The notes: a model not told the origin generated them from the sequence alone. Numbered from the stretch's first letter, positions 45,269 to 55,284 are shown. The stretch: 64,000 nt of DNA from Arcanobacterium canis (GCF_029625435.1 NZ_CP121208.1:1116001-1180000); one strand, 5' to 3'. Made by a program: numbers and translations.

Positions 45269-45294
45269 TATGACACAAAATTGCGATCACTTTT
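45269..45294. promoter_or_regulatory. 26-bp block shared with the recA promoter
   Basis: This block matches 54458-54483 at 23 of 26 positions (TATGACA, then TGCGATCACTTTT shared). At recA the block overlaps the TTGTC part of a RecA-NDp-like promoter. Here, read on the minus strand towards the LysM gene, it gives GTGTCATAC. It lies 12 bp upstream of the lexA ATG. Confidence 0.6.
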
Positions 45295-45306
45295 GGAGGG
45301 GCGCAC

Positions 45307-46005
45307 ATGAACACTTCACTTTCAAAGCGCCAACTTGCCATCTTCCAGGCCATTATCGAATACCAGAATGATCAGGGTTATTCACCGACAGTGCGCGAAA
45401 TCTGCGATTTGACAGGCCTAACATCGCCTTCCTCTGTGAAATATCACCTTGATGTTCTCGAGTCAGCCGGGGTTCTTCATAAGGATCCTCGCCGTTCTCG
45501 GACAATTGAGATTACGGATCTTGGCTCACGCCTGGATACAACCACTGGCGAAATCCGCCCGCTGACGCAAACATCTCCCCCAGCTATTTCGCAGTCAGTT
45601 CGTATCAGCGATTTTGACGAAGACATCTCTGCCCCTGTCAATGTTCCCCTTGTAGGGAGAATTGCCGCGGGTGGCCCAATTTTGTCAGATCAAGTTGTCG
45701 AAGATGTCTTCCCACTCCCCCGGCAAATTACAGGCGATGGAGAACTCTTTATGCTGGAAGTCCACGGCGATTCAATGATCGACGCGGCAATTTGTGATGG
45801 AGACTGGGTGGTGATCCGTCGCCAGCCGACCGCTGAAAATGGCGAAATCGTGGCAGCCATGATTGACGGCGAATCCACCGTGAAAGCGCTCTCTCGAGCA
45901 AACGGCCACGTGTGGCTACTTCCACGCAACTCGCAGTATGCACCCATCCCTGGCGACAACGCAGTCGTCCTCGGCAAAGTTGTCACCGTGTTGCGAGCTT
46001 TATGA
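45307..46005 (+). CDS. lexA: SOS repressor LexA
   Basis: Represses DNA-damage genes and cleaves itself when RecA filaments form. The 232 residues have an N-terminal winged helix (SPTVREICDLTGLTSPSSVK), a linker of about 35 residues, the Ala121-Gly122 cleavage site in VGRIAAGGPI, and the catalytic dyad Ser156 (GDSMIDAAI) and Lys193 (ESTVKAL). GGAGG lies about 7 nt before the ATG at 45307. Three LexA boxes upstream imply autoregulation. Confidence 0.98.
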   Translation: MNTSLSKRQLAIFQAIIEYQNDQGYSPTVREICDLTGLTSPSSVKYHLDVLESAGVLHKDPRRSRTIEITDLGSRLDTTTGEIRPLTQTSPPAISQSVRISDFDEDISAPVNVPLVGRIAAGGPILSDQVVEDVFPLPRQITGDGELFMLEVHGDSMIDAAICDGDWVVIRRQPTAENGEIVAAMIDGESTVKALSRANGHVWLLPRNSQYAPIPGDNAVVLGKVVTVLRAL

Positions 46006-46015
46006 CAAGCAAAAC

Positions 46016-46034
46016 AGCCGCTGGAGCGGCTTTT
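46016..46034 (+). terminator. Terminator after lexA
   Basis: AGCCGCT-GG-AGCGGCT followed by TTT, preceded by AAAA. It starts 10 bp after the lexA stop. Confidence 0.8.
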
Positions 46035-46058
46035 CTCCTGAAATTCTTTGAGCACACA

Positions 46059-48029
46059 TCACACCGTGATTTCTGGCTCAACCTGATCGGCAAGTCTCCC
46101 TAAAACTCCGCAGACGACGTCCCGTTCAGACGTATACCACATCCTTGGGATAGAAGCCATCAGGTAAGAACCATAGCGCTTGCGCACCAATCGCGGATCC
46201 AGAATCACAACTACTCCGCGGTCATCAACGCGTCGGAGCAAACGCCCCGCGCCCTGTGCCAAAAGAAGAGCCGCATGAGCCGCAGTCACTTGCATAAAGC
46301 CATTGCCTTGATGAGCATCAACATGCGCTTTACGCGCCTGCATCAAGGGATCGTTCGGACGCGGAAACGGAATCCGGTCGATAATCACAAGTCGGTTCGT
46401 CAACCCGGGGACATCAACTCCCTGCCACAACGACAACGTGCCAAAAAGAGACGCATGAGGATCTGCAGCGAATTTCTCCACCAGCGTCGATAACTGATCC
46501 TCCCCCTGAGCAAAGAACGGCAGATCGACACGCTCGCGCACATATTCAACCGCTCTATCGCTTGCGGCACGCGAAGTGAAGAGCGCCAGCGCACCTCCTC
46601 GCGATGATCGTACTAATTCAACGATCTCATCAAGATGTTCTTGGCCGTAGCCATCTTTCCCAGGCTCGGCAAGATTCTGCGCGATATACAACACGCCTTG
46701 GCGTTGCGGATCGAAAGGACTTCCCACGTCGATTCCCTCCCACGGCCCTTGTGAGGGGAAGGCAAACCCCACCTTCGATGCGATCGCATCAAACTTCCCA
46801 CCAATTTTGAGGGTCGCCGACGTGAGCACTACTGGCTTCCCCTCAAACAATTCGTCAGCAATCGGTGCTGCGACGTCCAGCGGCGCCAAATTCAAAAACG
46901 ACGGGCCGTCTGGAATTTGGCTTACCCAAGCAACAAGAGTTTCATCGTCAACCTCACCTGAGAGAATCCCTTCACACACGTGCGCAATTTCTCCCAGTCG
47001 CGAGCGCAAAATCTGCTTTGACGTCGCAAGATCTTCGTTCGACGTCGATAGGGTGCTGACTTCTTCTCCGACGTCCTGCACCTGCCCCAACAGTCGAGTC
47101 ACGACGTCGATTAAAGGAGCCGGAATCGAGGTCAGGCGTTCCTCGCCGAGAGAAGCAAGTACCTCGGCAAGGTCCTCGGCAGTATCCTCAAGCGGCCCCG
47201 GTAGGATTTTCGCTGTTCGCAACATTCTCACGACGCCGGTGATGTCACCTTTGGACAGCGAACGGGTGAGTTGATTTGTCACCCGATCGACTAAATCATG
47301 CGCTTCGTCAATGATGTACGCATCTGCTTCGGGCAGAACAGGAGTTTTTGTTGCCGCCACACCGAGCATCGCATGGTTCGTCACCACAATGTCTGCCTCG
47401 TCGGCCTGAGCACGGGCAAGCACAGGAAAACATGAGGCACGCAGCGGACACTTCTCACCAATACACTCGGCCTTGGGAATCGAGACCTGCGCCCAGGCAC
47501 GGTCACTGACTCCCGGCACAAGATCATCGCGATCACCTGTGTCAGTCACCATCGCCCAATCGCGGGCGCGAACCACTTCTTCGCCCGTTGCAGTAGCGCC
47601 CACCTCTGCCTCGGCACGCGAAAGCAACGTACCATCTTCGGGATAACCTCCGTTCGCTTTTCGCAGGCAAATGTAGTTATTCCACCCTTTCAACAGGGCA
47701 ACGCGAGGCTGGGTGCCAGTTATCTCACCAATCGCCGCAGCGACTCGTGGTGCGTCTGAGGTCATAATCTGGCGTTGGAGAGCAAGTGTGGCCGTTGAAA
47801 TAATGACACGTTGAGAGGTTTTCGCATTCCATAGCAGTGCAGGAACGAGGTACCCAAAGGATTTTCCTGTTCCAGTTCCCGCTTGAACCAGGAGATGCGC
47901 ACCGTCAATGAGCGTTTCATAGACGGCGTGCGCCATCGTTTCCTGCCCTTCACGGGTAGTTCCATTCATTGAATCGATGACGACGTGGAGCGCGCGCACC
48001 GATTCCTCAAGATCGAGATTGTCACTCAC
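46059..48029 (-). CDS. dinG: DinG-family ATP-dependent DNA helicase
   Basis: 656-residue superfamily 2 (XPD-like) helicase. Walker A is LVQAGTGTGKSFGYLVPALL and the DEAH box is in YIIDEAHDLVDR. Four cysteines of an iron-sulfur-type cluster appear in the right region (CLRKANGG, CIGEKCPLRASCFPV). Motif VI is QGAGRLLRRVDDRGVVVILD. Typical roles are removal of R-loops and unwinding of damaged DNA. It overlaps hflX by 8 bp and converges on lexA. Confidence 0.94.
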   Translation of the reverse strand: MSDNLDLEESVRALHVVIDSMNGTTREGQETMAHAVYETLIDGAHLLVQAGTGTGKSFGYLVPALLWNAKTSQRVIISTATLALQRQIMTSDAPRVAAAIGEITGTQPRVALLKGWNNYICLRKANGGYPEDGTLLSRAEAEVGATATGEEVVRARDWAMVTDTGDRDDLVPGVSDRAWAQVSIPKAECIGEKCPLRASCFPVLARAQADEADIVVTNHAMLGVAATKTPVLPEADAYIIDEAHDLVDRVTNQLTRSLSKGDITGVVRMLRTAKILPGPLEDTAEDLAEVLASLGEERLTSIPAPLIDVVTRLLGQVQDVGEEVSTLSTSNEDLATSKQILRSRLGEIAHVCEGILSGEVDDETLVAWVSQIPDGPSFLNLAPLDVAAPIADELFEGKPVVLTSATLKIGGKFDAIASKVGFAFPSQGPWEGIDVGSPFDPQRQGVLYIAQNLAEPGKDGYGQEHLDEIVELVRSSRGGALALFTSRAASDRAVEYVRERVDLPFFAQGEDQLSTLVEKFAADPHASLFGTLSLWQGVDVPGLTNRLVIIDRIPFPRPNDPLMQARKAHVDAHQGNGFMQVTAAHAALLLAQGAGRLLRRVDDRGVVVILDPRLVRKRYGSYLMASIPRMWYTSERDVVCGVLGRLADQVEPEITV

Positions 48030-49503
48030 GTGTATCGATCAGCCCTAATTCAGCGAGTGCTCCGGCAATTTGTGGTGTTACCCTGCCACGGATTCGCGTG
48101 CCGCCTTCTTCGTATGACTCTGAGTCAATTTCCCCAAACTCGTGGATTTTCGACACAAGCGCACCCTGGGAAAATGGAATGACGACGTCGATGGTAATTC
48201 CTGGGCGCGGAAGCAACTGCGCGATTGCCTCGCGCAGGTCATCCATGCCCTCTCCACTGAGGGCCGAAACCGGCACAGCCGCGGGGAACCGTGACACTAA
48301 TGCTGCGACATCAAGCGGGTCAGCAATATCTGTCTTCGAAAAAACGATGAGCTCAGGAATCGATTCGGTTCCTGGAACATCAGCGAGGACAGTGTGAACC
48401 GAATCAATCTGTCCAAGTGGATCGTGGTGTGAGGCGTCTACCACATGAACCAACAAATCTGCTTCTCCTGCCTCTTCCAATGTCGAACGGAAGGCCTCAA
48501 CAAGTTGTGTCGGCAGATTTCGAACGAATCCGACGGTGTCCGTAATCGTGAACTCACGGCCGTCGTCGGTGTGAGTCTGGCGAACTGTCGGATCAAGGGT
48601 AGCAAAGAGGGCGTTTTCGACGAGGACATCTGCACCAGTGAGCATATTCAGAAGGGACGATTTACCCGCATTTGTATATCCCACGACGACGACGGAAGGC
48701 GCCTTGCGAGCACGGCGCTGGCTTTTGCGTACCTCTCTGGAGGTTTTCATCTCTCGGATTGCCTTGCGTAGCAATGCCATACGCGAGCGAATATGACGTC
48801 GGTCAAGTTCGATTTTGGTTTCACCAGGTCCGCGCGAGCCAATTCCAGCGCCTCCAGCAACGCGGCCACCGGCCTGCCTTGACATCGAATCTCCCCATCC
48901 GCGTAGCCTGGGCAGCAGATATTCAAGTTGGGCAAGCTCAACTTGAGCCTTTCCCTCACGGGACTTGGCATGTTGAGCAAAAATATCGAGAATCAAAGCG
49001 GTGCGGTCAATCACTTTGACTTTAATAATGTCTTCGAGCGCACGGCGCTGAGACGGAGCTAATTCCGAGTCCGCGATTACGGTATCCGCTCCCACTGCAG
49101 CAACAAGTTGCGCAAGTTCTTGTGCTTTTCCTGAACCCAGGTAGGTTGCCGCATCTGGAAGCGCACGGCGCTGGAGCACGCCGTCGAGTACCGTTGAACC
49201 CGCCGTCTGGGCAAGCGCAGCGAGTTCTCGCAGCGAGTCCTCCCCCGCTTCCATGGATCCATCCGTGACGACGCCGACGAGGACAACACGTTCGAGACGA
49301 AGCTTTCGGTATTCGACTTCTGTGACATCCTCAAGCTCTGTCGAGAGGTTCTCAACACGTTTGAGCGAAGATCGTGCTTCGCGCTCAAGTTGATCGCCCG
49401 CCCATTTTCCGGTGTATGCGGGATCGTCTTGAAGAGCGGTTCCCTCGTGCGAATGGACGTCGAAATGCTCGTGTGTGTTTTTAATATCCGTCTCCTTTGC
49501 CAT
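48022..49503 (-). CDS. hflX: GTPase HflX
   Basis: Ribosome-associated GTPase that can split stalled 70S particles. The 493 residues have the HflX N-terminal domain (ALAQTAGSTVLDGVLQRRAL; LGSGKAQELAQLV), the glycine-rich linker RQAGGRVAGGAGIGSRGPGE, and the G domain: G1 VGYTNAGKSSLLN, G2/G3 ATLDPTVRQTH and DTVGFVRNLP, G4 FSKTD. The N-terminal 45 residues are an acidic/His extension usual in actinobacteria. Confidence 0.96.
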   Translation of the reverse strand: MAKETDIKNTHEHFDVHSHEGTALQDDPAYTGKWAGDQLEREARSSLKRVENLSTELEDVTEVEYRKLRLERVVLVGVVTDGSMEAGEDSLRELAALAQTAGSTVLDGVLQRRALPDAATYLGSGKAQELAQLVAAVGADTVIADSELAPSQRRALEDIIKVKVIDRTALILDIFAQHAKSREGKAQVELAQLEYLLPRLRGWGDSMSRQAGGRVAGGAGIGSRGPGETKIELDRRHIRSRMALLRKAIREMKTSREVRKSQRRARKAPSVVVVGYTNAGKSSLLNMLTGADVLVENALFATLDPTVRQTHTDDGREFTITDTVGFVRNLPTQLVEAFRSTLEEAGEADLLVHVVDASHHDPLGQIDSVHTVLADVPGTESIPELIVFSKTDIADPLDVAALVSRFPAAVPVSALSGEGMDDLREAIAQLLPRPGITIDVVIPFSQGALVSKIHEFGEIDSESYEEGGTRIRGRVTPQIAGALAELGLIDTRE

Positions 49504-49578
49504 CGGGTTCTATTGTCTCTCACCGATGGTCTGCTTGCCATCTCGCATTCATACTCCAGGTGCGTTTACTCTTAGGGC

Positions 49579-50190
49579 ATGAGCGATCACTACTTCACAC
49601 ATTCTCCGTCCGCGAAGGAGCAGTCCGTCACACTCACTGAAAAAATTCGTGGGCGCGAGGTCACAGTTCAATCGTCGTCGGGTGTCTTCTCATCGCATCG
49701 CCTTGATAAGGGAACAGCGGTGTTACTCGAGAAGGTGCCACTCACAGGCTCAGCTCGCGTCGCTGTCGATGTGGGGTGCGGTTGGGGGCCGATCACGATT
49801 GCTCTTGCACATGAACACCCTGAAGCTCAAGTGTGGGGCGTTGATGTCAACAAACGCAGCCTCGAGTTAGCCGCAGCCAATACAGCCGAATATAAAAATG
49901 TCACAATCGGGCAAGCATCTTCGATATTGGAAAAATTTCAGTCCAATGCAACCCCAATTGATTTGCTGTGGTCTAATCCTCCGATTCGGATCGGCAAAGA
50001 AGCGCTGCACACTCTGCTCACCGACTGGCTCAGTTTGCTCAGTGACGACGGCGTGGCATACCTGGTGGTACAAAAGAACCTCGGCGCAGATTCGCTGTCG
50101 GCATGGTTAAACTCGGTAGGGTTTGCCAGTTCAAAGTATGCGTCATCGAAGGGATTCCGCTTGCTCGAAGTGACTAAGGCGCGCGCTTAA
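49579..50190 (+). CDS. RsmC-like class I SAM methyltransferase
   Basis: 203 residues. The SAM loop is VAVDVGCGWGPITIALA, strand 2 ends VWGVDVNKRSLELA, and the catalytic motif NPPI is seen in LLWSNPPIRIG, typical of N2-guanine RNA methyltransferases (RsmC/RlmG type). It lacks the N-terminal duplicate domain of E. coli RsmC. TACTCT lies exactly 6 nt before the ATG and there is no Shine-Dalgarno, suggesting a leaderless mRNA. The 3' end overlaps convergent miaA by 4 bp. Confidence 0.9.
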   Translation: MSDHYFTHSPSAKEQSVTLTEKIRGREVTVQSSSGVFSSHRLDKGTAVLLEKVPLTGSARVAVDVGCGWGPITIALAHEHPEAQVWGVDVNKRSLELAAANTAEYKNVTIGQASSILEKFQSNATPIDLLWSNPPIRIGKEALHTLLTDWLSLLSDDGVAYLVVQKNLGADSLSAWLNSVGFASSKYASSKGFRLLEVTKARA

Positions 50191-51146
50191 AGCGCACGAA
50201 TGATCTGTGCCTGCACGCGAGCGTGGTACTCAATACACTCCTTAACGGAGTTTCCATCAGTGCTCGTGACATCGATCCACGTGATTCGTTGGTCACGCTT
50301 GAACCAGGTACGTTGTTTTTTAGCGAGCCTCCGGGTGGCCTGAGCGACAGACTCGATGGCATCTTGCACGCTGAGCCTCCCCTCAAGGACGTCGATCGCC
50401 TGAGCATAGCCAGTCGCTTTCTTCGCTGTTGCTGAGTAAGCCAGGCCATGCTCAAGAAGCGCAGCCGTCTCTTCTAAGAGTCCGTGTTCGAACATGGCGG
50501 CCGCGCGCTGGGAAATGGCCTCATTGAGCACGTCACGTTCACGCCGAACTCCGAGCATGAGCGTGGGAGTGAAGTGTGAGGTATGCGGTGGGAAAACGGG
50601 AGTATAGGAACGTCCGGTGAGACAAACGACTTCGAGCGCACGGATCACTCGCCTCGGGTTATGAATATCGATCGTGCGCGCAGAAACTGGATCTTTTTGT
50701 GTCAATTCATCAATGAGTGAACCAAGCCCTTCGTTCGCAACACGCTGTTCAAGCGCACGCCGTAAGGACGGGTCGGTCCCTGGAAAATCTAGCTCATCCA
50801 GCGCCGCGCTGATGTAGAGCCCAGACCCTCCAACCACAAGAGCGACTTTCCCCTTCGACGTGATATCGCGGATATCGGCACGGCTCTCGCGTTGGTAAGC
50901 CGCCACTGAGGCTTCATCTGCAACGTCGAGAACATCAATTTGCCGGTGGAAGATGCCACCGCGTTCGTCGGACGTTGCTTTCGCTGTCCCAATATCCATG
51001 CCTCGATACAGTTGCATCGCATCGGCAGAAATGATTTCTGCATGGTCTGGGCCACCGAGGGCCTTCGCCAGCGCAATTGAAAACGCTGTCTTTCCTGAGG
51101 CAGTTTCACCAACAATGCCGACGACCGGGAAGGCGAGTTCTTCCAT
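50187..51146 (-). CDS. miaA: tRNA dimethylallyltransferase
   Basis: Puts an isopentenyl group on A37 of tRNAs reading UNN codons. The 319 residues contain the P-loop GIVGETASGKTAFSIALAKA, the substrate segments ADAMQLYRGMDIGTAKA and RRVIRALEVVCLTGRSYTPV, and ATRRLAKKQRTWFKRD. It overlaps miaB by one base; MiaB then methylthiolates the same base, so the two form a two-step pathway. Confidence 0.96.
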   Translation of the reverse strand: MEELAFPVVGIVGETASGKTAFSIALAKALGGPDHAEIISADAMQLYRGMDIGTAKATSDERGGIFHRQIDVLDVADEASVAAYQRESRADIRDITSKGKVALVVGGSGLYISAALDELDFPGTDPSLRRALEQRVANEGLGSLIDELTQKDPVSARTIDIHNPRRVIRALEVVCLTGRSYTPVFPPHTSHFTPTLMLGVRRERDVLNEAISQRAAAMFEHGLLEETAALLEHGLAYSATAKKATGYAQAIDVLEGRLSVQDAIESVAQATRRLAKKQRTWFKRDQRITWIDVTSTDGNSVKECIEYHARVQAQIIRAL

Positions 51147-52675
51147 CAGCGCGGACGAATCGTAGGAATTCCGAGTCCAACCGGCGCAGTCCCGGCAGCT
51201 TCAGCTTCGAGGCGTGCTTTCGTTACTTGCTGCTTTTCCCAAGCATCTCCCGCGCGAGTTTGACGAACGTCGAATAGCCCTCCGTGAATACCAGAGTCTG
51301 CAATCAGATGATGCGGAGCACCATGTGTCACCGTGGCGCGGACCATGTCTCCTGGACGAGGACGTGATGCGCTTGCAGGGACTGCAACATGCACAAGGCG
51401 ATTATCGGCAGCACGACCTGTAATACGGTCGGTTTCTGCGTCCTTTCGTCCTTCGCCTGCCGAAACGAGTACTTCGACAGTAGTTCCGACGAGCTTGGCG
51501 TTTTCCTCGGTCGAAATACGCTGTTGCAAAGCAATCAGACGTTGATAACGTTCGTTGGCAACATCAGGTGGAACTTGGTCGTCCATATCGGCCGCTGGTG
51601 TGCCTGGACGCGGTGAATAGAGGAACGTGAATGCCGAGGAAAAACGTGAGGCTTCGACAACGTCCAGTGTCGCTTGGAAATCCTCCTCGGTCTCTCCGGG
51701 GAAACCGACAATGATGTCTGTCGTAATTGCAGCGTGCGGAATTTGTTCGCGAACGCGATCAAGGATTCCAAGGAACTTCTTTGATCGGTACGAACGGCGC
51801 ATCAAACGCAAAATGCGATCTGATCCGGACTGCAACGGCATATGGAGCGAAGGCATGACATTTGATGTCTGTGCCATTGCATCGATGACATCATCAGTGA
51901 ACGCAGCAGGGTGAGGTGAGGTGAAACGAACGCGCTCCAGGCCCTCAACTTCCCCGCATGAACGCAAGAGTTTTGCAAACGCGCCTTTGTCACCGAATCC
52001 CCAGCCATAAGAATTGACATTCTGCCCGAGTAACGTGACCTCAATAGCACCCTGCGCTACCAGGGCTTCGACTTCCGCCAAAATTTCGCCAGGACGTCGA
52101 TCTCGTTCTTTGCCGCGAAGGTGAGGAACGATGCAGAACGTGCAAGTGTTATTACAACCAACAGAAATCGACACCCATCCAGCGAAAGCACTCTCACGAT
52201 GAGTCGGCAAAGTGGAGGGAAAAACCTTCAGTGATTCTTCGATTTCCACCGCCGCTTTTTTGTTGTGACGAGCTCGTTCCAAGAGGGCCGGCAACACGTC
52301 GAGATTGTGGGTACCGAGCACAACATCAACCCAGGGAGCTTTCTCGACAATGCCCTCACGCATCTGTTGTGCGAGGCATCCACCGACGGCGATCTGCATC
52401 CCTGGACGCTCTTTCTTCACAGCTGCGAGCTGCCCCAAATTACCGAAAAGTTTATTCGCGGCATTCTCACGTACCGAGCACGTGTTAATCACCAGAACAT
52501 CCGCACCTTCGTCGCCCGCCTCGGTGGCACGTGCAGCTTTCTGGGGAACTAATTCAACTGGCACATAGCCAGCAGAATCAAGCAGACCTGCAAGTCGCTC
52601 GGAATCGTGGACGTTCATTTGGCACCCCAAGGTGCGTACAGCATAAGTCGTTGGTGTTGCGTTCATCTCAGCCAT
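51146..52675 (-). CDS. miaB: tRNA-2-methylthio-N6-isopentenyladenosine synthase
   Basis: Radical-SAM methylthiotransferase acting after MiaA. The 509 residues hold the UPF0004 domain with cysteines in [24 protein letters not shown] and VGGCLAQQ (auxiliary cluster), the radical-SAM motif [17 protein letters not shown], and a TRAM domain near residue 400. The C-terminal tail of about 50 residues is an extension. It lies 24 bp after recX. Confidence 0.97.
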   Translation of the reverse strand: MAEMNATPTTYAVRTLGCQMNVHDSERLAGLLDSAGYVPVELVPQKAARATEAGDEGADVLVINTCSVRENAANKLFGNLGQLAAVKKERPGMQIAVGGCLAQQMREGIVEKAPWVDVVLGTHNLDVLPALLERARHNKKAAVEIEESLKVFPSTLPTHRESAFAGWVSISVGCNNTCTFCIVPHLRGKERDRRPGEILAEVEALVAQGAIEVTLLGQNVNSYGWGFGDKGAFAKLLRSCGEVEGLERVRFTSPHPAAFTDDVIDAMAQTSNVMPSLHMPLQSGSDRILRLMRRSYRSKKFLGILDRVREQIPHAAITTDIIVGFPGETEEDFQATLDVVEASRFSSAFTFLYSPRPGTPAADMDDQVPPDVANERYQRLIALQQRISTEENAKLVGTTVEVLVSAGEGRKDAETDRITGRAADNRLVHVAVPASASRPRPGDMVRATVTHGAPHHLIADSGIHGGLFDVRQTRAGDAWEKQQVTKARLEAEAAGTAPVGLGIPTIRPR

Positions 52676-52699
52676 TCTAAAACAGGGTTCATGTCGCTT

Positions 52700-53290
52700 C
52701 TACCTATGGTCATCTGGGTCACTCTCCACCGCATCAAATGCAGAGTCAATTGCGCACAATGCCTGTGTTGGAGAAAAACCACGCCGGGCGAGTGCCCCGA
52801 AAAGTCGACGGCGAATCACGTGAGCGTCAAGGCTTGTCATCGAACGTATCCGACGAATGGCAAATGCATTCGCACTCGCTTGCTCATCAGAATCGGAAAT
52901 CTGTGAAAGCGCCTGATCTGCAAGTTCACCAATGATTCCTTTTTGACGAAGGTCATGCGTCAGAGATCGCCGAGATGTTGATTTCGATTCGAAACGCGAA
53001 CGCACGTAGCTCTGAGCAAAACGTTCATCATTGACAAGATCGGCATCACTAAATTTCTTTAGCGTCTCATCAATAAATTCTTGGGGAACAAGTTCTCGTT
53101 CCATCGCCATACGAAGTTCAGCACTTGAACGATCTTGAACGGCCAAACGCCGATAGACGATGTCACGTGCAAATGAACGCCACTCAGATGCGGATCTCGC
53201 AGCAGCCCGCGCTTGCTTCCTTTGCTCAATTTCGCGAGGATTTGAGCGCTTCCGCGGCCGGACATCCGCATCTTCGGAGTAATTAACCAT
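52700..53290 (-). CDS. recX: RecX regulator of RecA
   Basis: 196 residues. It binds RecA filaments and limits their activity. After a basic N-terminus (RPRKRSNPREIEQRKQARAA) come the three-helix RecX repeats: AVQDRSSAELRMAMERE, DLVNDERFAQSYVRSRFES and SRRSLTHDLRQKGI. The start ATG overlaps the recA stop by one base, so expression is tied to recA. Confidence 0.95.
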   Translation of the reverse strand: MVNYSEDADVRPRKRSNPREIEQRKQARAAARSASEWRSFARDIVYRRLAVQDRSSAELRMAMERELVPQEFIDETLKKFSDADLVNDERFAQSYVRSRFESKSTSRRSLTHDLRQKGIIGELADQALSQISDSDEQASANAFAIRRIRSMTSLDAHVIRRRLFGALARRGFSPTQALCAIDSAFDAVESDPDDHR

Positions 53291-54363
53291 TACTCCACAT
53301 CATCCAACTCGAAATCGATGTCTGTTTCCGTATCGATCTTTGACTCTTCGGTTTCTTCCCCTGGTTCACCCAAACCGAGTTTCGCTTTGACTTTATTCTC
53401 AATTTCTTCAGCAATCTGGGGATTATCTTTGAGGAAATTGCGAGCTTTCTCCTTGCCCTGGCCAAGCTGATCGCCGTCATAAGTGAACCACGAACCTGAT
53501 TTACGCACGATACCTTCTTCAACCGCCATGTCAATGATTGAACCTTCGCGTGAAATTCCGACTCCGTACAGAATGTCGAACTCAGCTTGCTTAAAAGGCG
53601 GAGCCATCTTGTTCTTCACGATCTTGACTCGGGTGCGATTCCCCACAGGGATTGTCCCCTCTTTCAGAGTTTCAATACGTCGCACATCAAGGCGGACGGA
53701 TGAGTAGAACTTCAGCGCTTTTCCGCCAGTGGTTGTTTCCGGATTTCCGAAGAATACACCGATCTTTTCACGCAACTGATTGATGAAGATTGCTGTTGTC
53801 CCTGATGCCGAAAGAGCTCCGGTGAGTTTGCGCAATGCCTGAGACATTAATCGCGCCTGCAAACCAACGTGAGAGTCGCCCATGTCACCTTCAATTTCAG
53901 CCTTTGGAACAAGAGCAGCAACCGAATCAACCACAATGATGTCCAGGGCTCCGGAGCGAATGAGCATATCAGCAATTTCAAGTGCCTGCTCACCAGTATC
54001 GGGCTGAGAAACAATCAGAGCATCTGTATCGACTCCAAGTTTCTTTGCGTACTCAGGATCAAGAGCGTGCTCAGCGTCGATGAAGGCAGCGATACCGCCA
54101 TTCTTCTGTGCGTTGGCTACCGCGTGAAGCGCAACGGTCGTTTTTCCCGAAGATTCTGGGCCATAGATTTCAACAACACGTCCGCGCGGCAGACCTCCGA
54201 TACCGAGCGCAATATCGAGTGCGAGTGATCCAGTGGGGATAACTTCGACTTGACGCGGGGGCTGATCCCCCAAACGCATCGCTGATCCCTTGCCGAATTG
54301 ACGGTCAATTTGGCCAAGAGCCAATTCAAGTGCTTTCGCGCGATCATCTTTTTTTCCAGCCAT
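53290..54363 (-). CDS. recA: Recombinase RecA
   Basis: Forms filaments on single-stranded DNA for strand exchange and triggers LexA cleavage. The 357 residues start [20 protein letters not shown]. Walker A is GPESSGKT at 68-75, Walker B is in [13 protein letters not shown], and loop L2 lies near [20 protein letters not shown]. The C-terminus is strongly acidic ([14 protein letters not shown]), as usual. The ATG at 54363 follows GAGG. No intein is present. Two damage-responsive promoter elements lie upstream. Confidence 0.98.
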   Translation of the reverse strand: MAGKKDDRAKALELALGQIDRQFGKGSAMRLGDQPPRQVEVIPTGSLALDIALGIGGLPRGRVVEIYGPESSGKTTVALHAVANAQKNGGIAAFIDAEHALDPEYAKKLGVDTDALIVSQPDTGEQALEIADMLIRSGALDIIVVDSVAALVPKAEIEGDMGDSHVGLQARLMSQALRKLTGALSASGTTAIFINQLREKIGVFFGNPETTTGGKALKFYSSVRLDVRRIETLKEGTIPVGNRTRVKIVKNKMAPPFKQAEFDILYGVGISREGSIIDMAVEEGIVRKSGSWFTYDGDQLGQGKEKARNFLKDNPQIAEEIENKVKAKLGLGEPGEETEESKIDTETDIDFELDDVE

Positions 54364-54442
54364 GTGGAACCTCATTTCTGGCTTGCGCCGGTTTTCAGAA
54401 CAGGTCTTTACTCATCACGGCCTCTACGACCGTTCTGGTGCC

Positions 54443-54465
54443 ACACTATGCCCGACCTATGACAA
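54443..54465 (-). promoter_or_regulatory. RecA-NDp-like (PafBC-type) promoter of recA
   Basis: On the minus strand TTGTCATAG, eight bases and TAGTGT match the mycobacterial LexA-independent damage promoter TTGTCRGTG-N8-TANNNT except at two positions. The predicted transcript start would be about 70 nt before the recA ATG. The pafBC genes are not in the window. Confidence 0.65.
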
Positions 54466-54528
54466 AAATCTGCGATCACTTTTTCTTGTGGAAGAACAGC
54501 GCTCACATTGGCACGTGGAAAACTCTAG

Positions 54529-54544
54529 CCGAACAAGTGTTCGA
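54529..54544. promoter_or_regulatory. LexA box upstream of recA
   Basis: CCGAACAAGTGTTCGA matches TCGAACNNNNGTTCGA except for one base. It lies 166 bp before the recA start and about 65 bp upstream of the RecA-NDp-like promoter, implying a second, LexA-controlled promoter. Confidence 0.88.
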
Positions 54545-54567
54545 AAACGATCGACACGCCCAAAGAA

Positions 54568-54598
54568 AGTAGGCGACCAGACCTCCTGGCCGCCTACT
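54568..54598 (-). terminator. Terminator after the DUF3046 gene
   Basis: AGTAGGCGACCAG (54568-54580) pairs with CTGGCCGCCTACT (54586-54598), a 13-bp stem with one non-Watson-Crick pair and a 5-nt loop, followed on the minus strand by TTCTTTGGG. It separates clgR-DUF3046 from recA. Confidence 0.8.
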
Positions 54599-54620
54599 GA
54601 CGAGTATTCACAAGATTTTG

Positions 54621-54851
54621 TTATGCGCGATGACTCTTTGGATCCACGCGATGCAAGTAGTAATAACTTTGCGGTAGATCCATGTTGTCACACACTGACT
54701 CCCAGACCTTTTGCGGATCGTAACCAGCCTCGATAGCCCTGCGCGGGCTGATCATACCGTATTCCACAAGTGCAAGGTCTTCAGCTATCGAACGCCCCCG
54801 CCCGCCGGGGAATACCCGATCTAAGAGCGCCCAAAATTCAGCATACCTCAT
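54621..54851 (-). CDS. DUF3046 protein
   Basis: 76 residues, starting [20 protein letters not shown] and continuing [20 protein letters not shown] and [13 protein letters not shown], which match the actinobacterial DUF3046 family found next to recA (for example Rv2738c). Function unknown. The start overlaps the clgR stop by 4 bp. Confidence 0.9.
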   Translation of the reverse strand: MRYAEFWALLDRVFPGGRGRSIAEDLALVEYGMISPRRAIEAGYDPQKVWESVCDNMDLPQSYYYLHRVDPKSHRA

Positions 54852-55213
54852 GCTCGAATCTTCGCCAGCTCAGCCTTGACCATCTCGGGAGGAAGTGCAT
54901 CTGGAATTTGAGCCGCCATGCGGCGCTTCATAGCAGGAGTTGGACGCCCTTCAGCGACATCAATACGGTCAGCAACCAAGCGAAGCACGTGGCTAAGAGG
55001 CACATTCAGTGCCGTCGCAATGGATGCTAGCAGCTCGGAAGAAGCTTCCTTTTGCCCACGCTCAACCTCGGAAAGGTAACCAAGGGAAACGCGAGCTTCC
55101 GAGGACACATCACGCAGGGTTCGCCCCTGACGCTGACGGTACTCACGAAGAACATCTCCCAATTCCTGACGGAAAAGGATATTCTCACGGACCTGAGCCT
55201 TCGTCATGTTCAT
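54848..55213 (-). CDS. clgR: XRE-family regulator ClgR
   Basis: 121 residues. The helix-turn-helix is [20 protein letters not shown] with [20 protein letters not shown], the ClgR signature. In related actinobacteria ClgR activates clp protease genes and is itself degraded by ClpP; the C-terminal AKIRA could act as a degradation tail, by inference. GAGGATCT precedes the ATG at 55213. Synteny with pgsA, cinA and recA matches M. tuberculosis Rv2745c. Confidence 0.93.
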   Translation of the reverse strand: MNMTKAQVRENILFRQELGDVLREYRQRQGRTLRDVSSEARVSLGYLSEVERGQKEASSELLASIATALNVPLSHVLRLVADRIDVAEGRPTPAMKRRMAAQIPDALPPEMVKAELAKIRA

Positions 55214-55284
55214 TAGATCCTCATTTCTTTCTCAATATTTGATCTGAGTAACCCAACGCAACTTCTGGAGAAAATATTCCACGG

